DNA from: Methanomicrobiales archaeon
GTDB taxonomy: Archaea; Halobacteriota; Methanomicrobia; Methanomicrobiales; JACTUA01
DNA length: 6,706 nt
Assembly: GCA_028678715.1 (NCBI GenBank)
Contig: JAJRCY010000048.1
Location: 1 to 6,706 of the forward strand
Direction: 5' to 3'
Shown here piece by piece: positions 5,227-6,706 of the stretch (the stretch's first letter is position 1; every line of letters starts with the position of its first letter). A model generated the notes under the pieces. It was not told the DNA's origin. It saw only the letters and a list, made by a program, of their open reading frames with translations, and did no database searches. Both the position numbers and the translations under genes were made by a program.

Positions 5227-6588
5227 GAGAGCCGGAAGGGAACCGGGCAGGAGAAGGAGCCCATCCGCTCCAGGGTGGCGGTCATCAGTTCCGCACAGGA
5301 TGAGGCAGGCCGGAACATCCGCACGCACCTCCAGGGCATCCTTGCGTCGGAGTATACCGGCGAGAGGGCACTCAGCCTCCCCGCCGACTTCCGGTTCCGG
5401 GAGGTCCCCGGACGGCTGATTTACGAGGACGGGATCGACCGGGACCTGGACGCTGACCAGGTCCTCTTCATCTCCCGTCACCGGAGCATCCACCCCACAC
5501 CCGTGCTCACGGTCCACGTCACCGGGAACCTGGCCGCCGCGGAGTTCGGGGGCCGGCCCCGCTCGCTGGCGCCGGCGGCCCCGGAGTGGATGCGGGCCAT
5601 CCTCACCGGCCTCCGGGAGCTGGCGCCGGAGGGCTACCGGGCGTCCTACGAGGTCACCCACCATGGCCCCACGGAGCTCACCCTCCCCTCCCTTTTCGTG
5701 GAGATCGGGTCCACCGAGACCGAGTGGCGGGATCCCCGTGCCGGCGAGGCGGTGGCCAGGGCCATTCTCGGGGCCCGGCCGGTCCCCGGTCTCCGTCTCA
5801 TCGGTTTCGGTGGCACCCACTACGCCGCACGGCAGACAGAGATCGCAACCACCACCGGGGGATCATTCGGCCACATCGCCCACAGCCGGGAGGTCCCGGC
5901 ACTCGACACCGGCATGGTCAAGCTGATGCGGGACCGGACCCGGGCACAGGCCGCGTACATGGACCGCAAGGCGCTCGCGGCCGCGGATCAGAGAAGGCTG
6001 GAAGGAATCCTCTCCGATCTCGGGGTGACGGTCCTCTCGGAAGGGGAGATCCGGTCGCTGGGCAGCGTCGAGTGGGCATCCTATCTCGCGATCCGCAGGC
6101 TGGCAGGGGAGATCGTGCCGGGGAGCCGGTGCCACGTGCACGGGCTCACCGGGAGGGGAGAACCGGTGCGGGTGGACCTGAACCCGGATCTCGTTCTAGA
6201 GGCCGTGAAATCCGATGAAAAAACATTTTTCCGGTCTCTTGAGCGGATGCCCGTCGTACACCTGTCATACGGAGGAATGCGCGTTCTCCCTGCCTTTATC
6301 ACCTTTGCGGCCGACGCTCCCGCGCTCATCAATGAATTAATAACCTTGTGTGTGAAACTCATAACTGTCAGCGAGCACACTGTAGTTGAGGGTGATCGGC
6401 TGATTATCCGGAGAGTGCGGTTCGACCCGGAGCGGGCGCGCGCATACGGGATCCCCAGAGGCCCGCTCTTCGGCCAGCTCTCAGCCGGCCGGGCCGTGGA
6501 GGTCCAGGGCCGGGTCATCACTCCTGCGATGGTTGAGACCTGCAGTGTGAAGGAGATCCATATTCCTGGGTTGGAGAGGTATGCATGA
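5224..6588 (+). CDS. dtdA: D-aminoacyl-tRNA deacylase (archaeal type) with long C-terminal extension
   Basis: A 454-residue enzyme that hydrolyses D-amino acids from mischarged tRNA, a proofreading step in the cytoplasm. The archaeal DtdA core is clear: RVAVISSAQDEAGRNI (17-32), ISRHRS (83-88), TVHVTGN (96-102), EVTHHGPTEL (143-152), FVEIGSTETEW (158-168), GFGGTHYAARQTE (194-206) and GHIAHS (216-221). The core ends near residue 271 (LGVTVL). Many archaeal DtdAs stop about there. This one continues for about 180 residues and ends in RFDPERARAYGIPRGPLFG (399-417) and GRVITPAMV (429-437), a segment that resembles the C-terminal motif of archaeal RNase Z. Start choice is uncertain: ATG 5224 is given; GTG 5215 adds three residues, and GTG 5275 would begin right at the conserved VAVISS strand. 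No good Shine-Dalgarno precedes 5224. The stop overlaps the next gene (ATGA at 6585-6588), which suggests an operon with it. Confidence 0.93.
   Translation: MESRKGTGQEKEPIRSRVAVISSAQDEAGRNIRTHLQGILASEYTGERALSLPADFRFREVPGRLIYEDGIDRDLDADQVLFISRHRSIHPTPVLTVHVTGNLAAAEFGGRPRSLAPAAPEWMRAILTGLRELAPEGYRASYEVTHHGPTELTLPSLFVEIGSTETEWRDPRAGEAVARAILGARPVPGLRLIGFGGTHYAARQTEIATTTGGSFGHIAHSREVPALDTGMVKLMRDRTRAQAAYMDRKALAAADQRRLEGILSDLGVTVLSEGEIRSLGSVEWASYLAIRRLAGEIVPGSRCHVHGLTGRGEPVRVDLNPDLVLEAVKSDEKTFFRSLERMPVVHLSYGGMRVLPAFITFAADAPALINELITLCVKLITVSEHTVVEGDRLIIRRVRFDPERARAYGIPRGPLFGQLSAGRAVEVQGRVITPAMVETCSVKEIHIPGLERYA
6573..6580 (+). promoter_or_regulatory. Shine-Dalgarno GGAGAGGT before the gene at 6585
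   Basis: GGAG (6573-6576) followed by AGGT lies 4-8 bases before the ATG at 6585, inside the last codons of dtdA. It supports that start and translational coupling through the ATGA overlap. Confidence 0.65.
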
Positions 6589-6706
6589 AATCCATACTGG
6601 AAGAGGCACTTGAGCGGGCGGAGCAGGAGCACATGGCCGAGACGGCGGCCCAGGCGCCGGCAGCAGCGGCAGCCCCCCGTCCTCCTGCACCCCAGTCGGA
6701 CAAGGA
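6585..6706 (+). CDS. N-terminal fragment of a downstream gene, possibly FtsZ (cut by right edge)
   Basis: Forty codons are visible. MKSILEEALERAEQEH (1-16) forms a charged amphipathic helix, followed by an alanine/proline-rich linker (MAETAAQAPAAAAAPRPP, 17-34) and QSDK before the window ends. The opening MxSIxxxALxRAE resembles, from memory, the N-terminal helix that precedes the tubulin-like GTPase domain of FtsZ in methanogens and haloarchaea. The disordered linker would fit that layout. No GTPase motif is in view, so the identity is a guess. The ATG overlaps the dtdA stop by 4 bases and has a good ribosome binding site, so that it is a real coding start is much surer than its function. 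Confidence 0.55.
   Translation, partial: MKSILEEALERAEQEHMAETAAQAPAAAAAPRPPAPQSDK

Noticed and set aside
4840..5820. 326-codon minus-strand frame spanning the start of dtdA and the end of the small gene
   Set aside because: It runs opposite the conserved DtdA core and out of frame with both moeA and the small HTH-like gene, with no recognisable motif.
6081..6632. 183-codon minus-strand frame opposite the DtdA extension and the last gene
   Set aside because: The plus-strand DtdA frame is supported by its conserved C-terminal motif and the ATGA junction, while the reverse frame shows nothing recognisable.

Overview
The window looks like a chromosomal housekeeping segment of a high-GC archaeon, most likely a methanogen of the Methanomicrobiales type. 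The main evidence is an archaeal-type D-aminoacyl-tRNA deacylase (DtdA), an archaeal-style isoleucyl-tRNA synthetase, a MoeA paralogue fused to a periplasmic-binding-like domain, tight ATGA/GTGA gene overlaps, and a Shine-Dalgarno that matches the classic 3' end of 16S rRNA. The genus-level guess rests on remembered protein similarity and is inference.

Layout from left to right. Positions 1-1448 (minus) hold the N-terminal 482 residues of ileS, which runs off the left edge. A 96-bp divergent gap separates it from a small plus-strand nucleotide-binding-fold protein of the TIGR00725 (LOG/DprA-like) family at 1545-1991. That gene converges on, and overlaps by 29 bp, a minus-strand three-gene operon. 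Reading in the direction of transcription, the operon is a 58-residue four-cysteine helix-turn-helix-like protein (5185-5009), moeA (5012-3810), and moeA fused to a PBP-like domain (3816-1963). The genes overlap by 4 and by 4-7 bases, so translation is probably coupled. A 38-bp gap then separates this operon from the divergent dtdA (5224-6588), whose stop overlaps the start of a final plus-strand gene (6585 onward). That last gene is cut by the right edge and has a possible FtsZ-like N-terminus.

The central operon points to insertion of molybdenum or tungsten into molybdopterin. In methanogens this metal cofactor serves formylmethanofuran dehydrogenase and formate dehydrogenase. One MoeA is stand-alone; the other carries a domain that resembles oxyanion-binding proteins. 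The flanking genes serve translation fidelity (IleS charging and editing, DtdA proofreading) and perhaps cell division.

No mobile element, CRISPR array, rRNA or tRNA is visible. The features most worth a second look are the tiny cysteine-containing leader gene of the moeA operon, the long uncharacterised C-terminal extension of DtdA with its RNase Z-like motif, and a perfect inverted repeat that covers the dtdA start codon.
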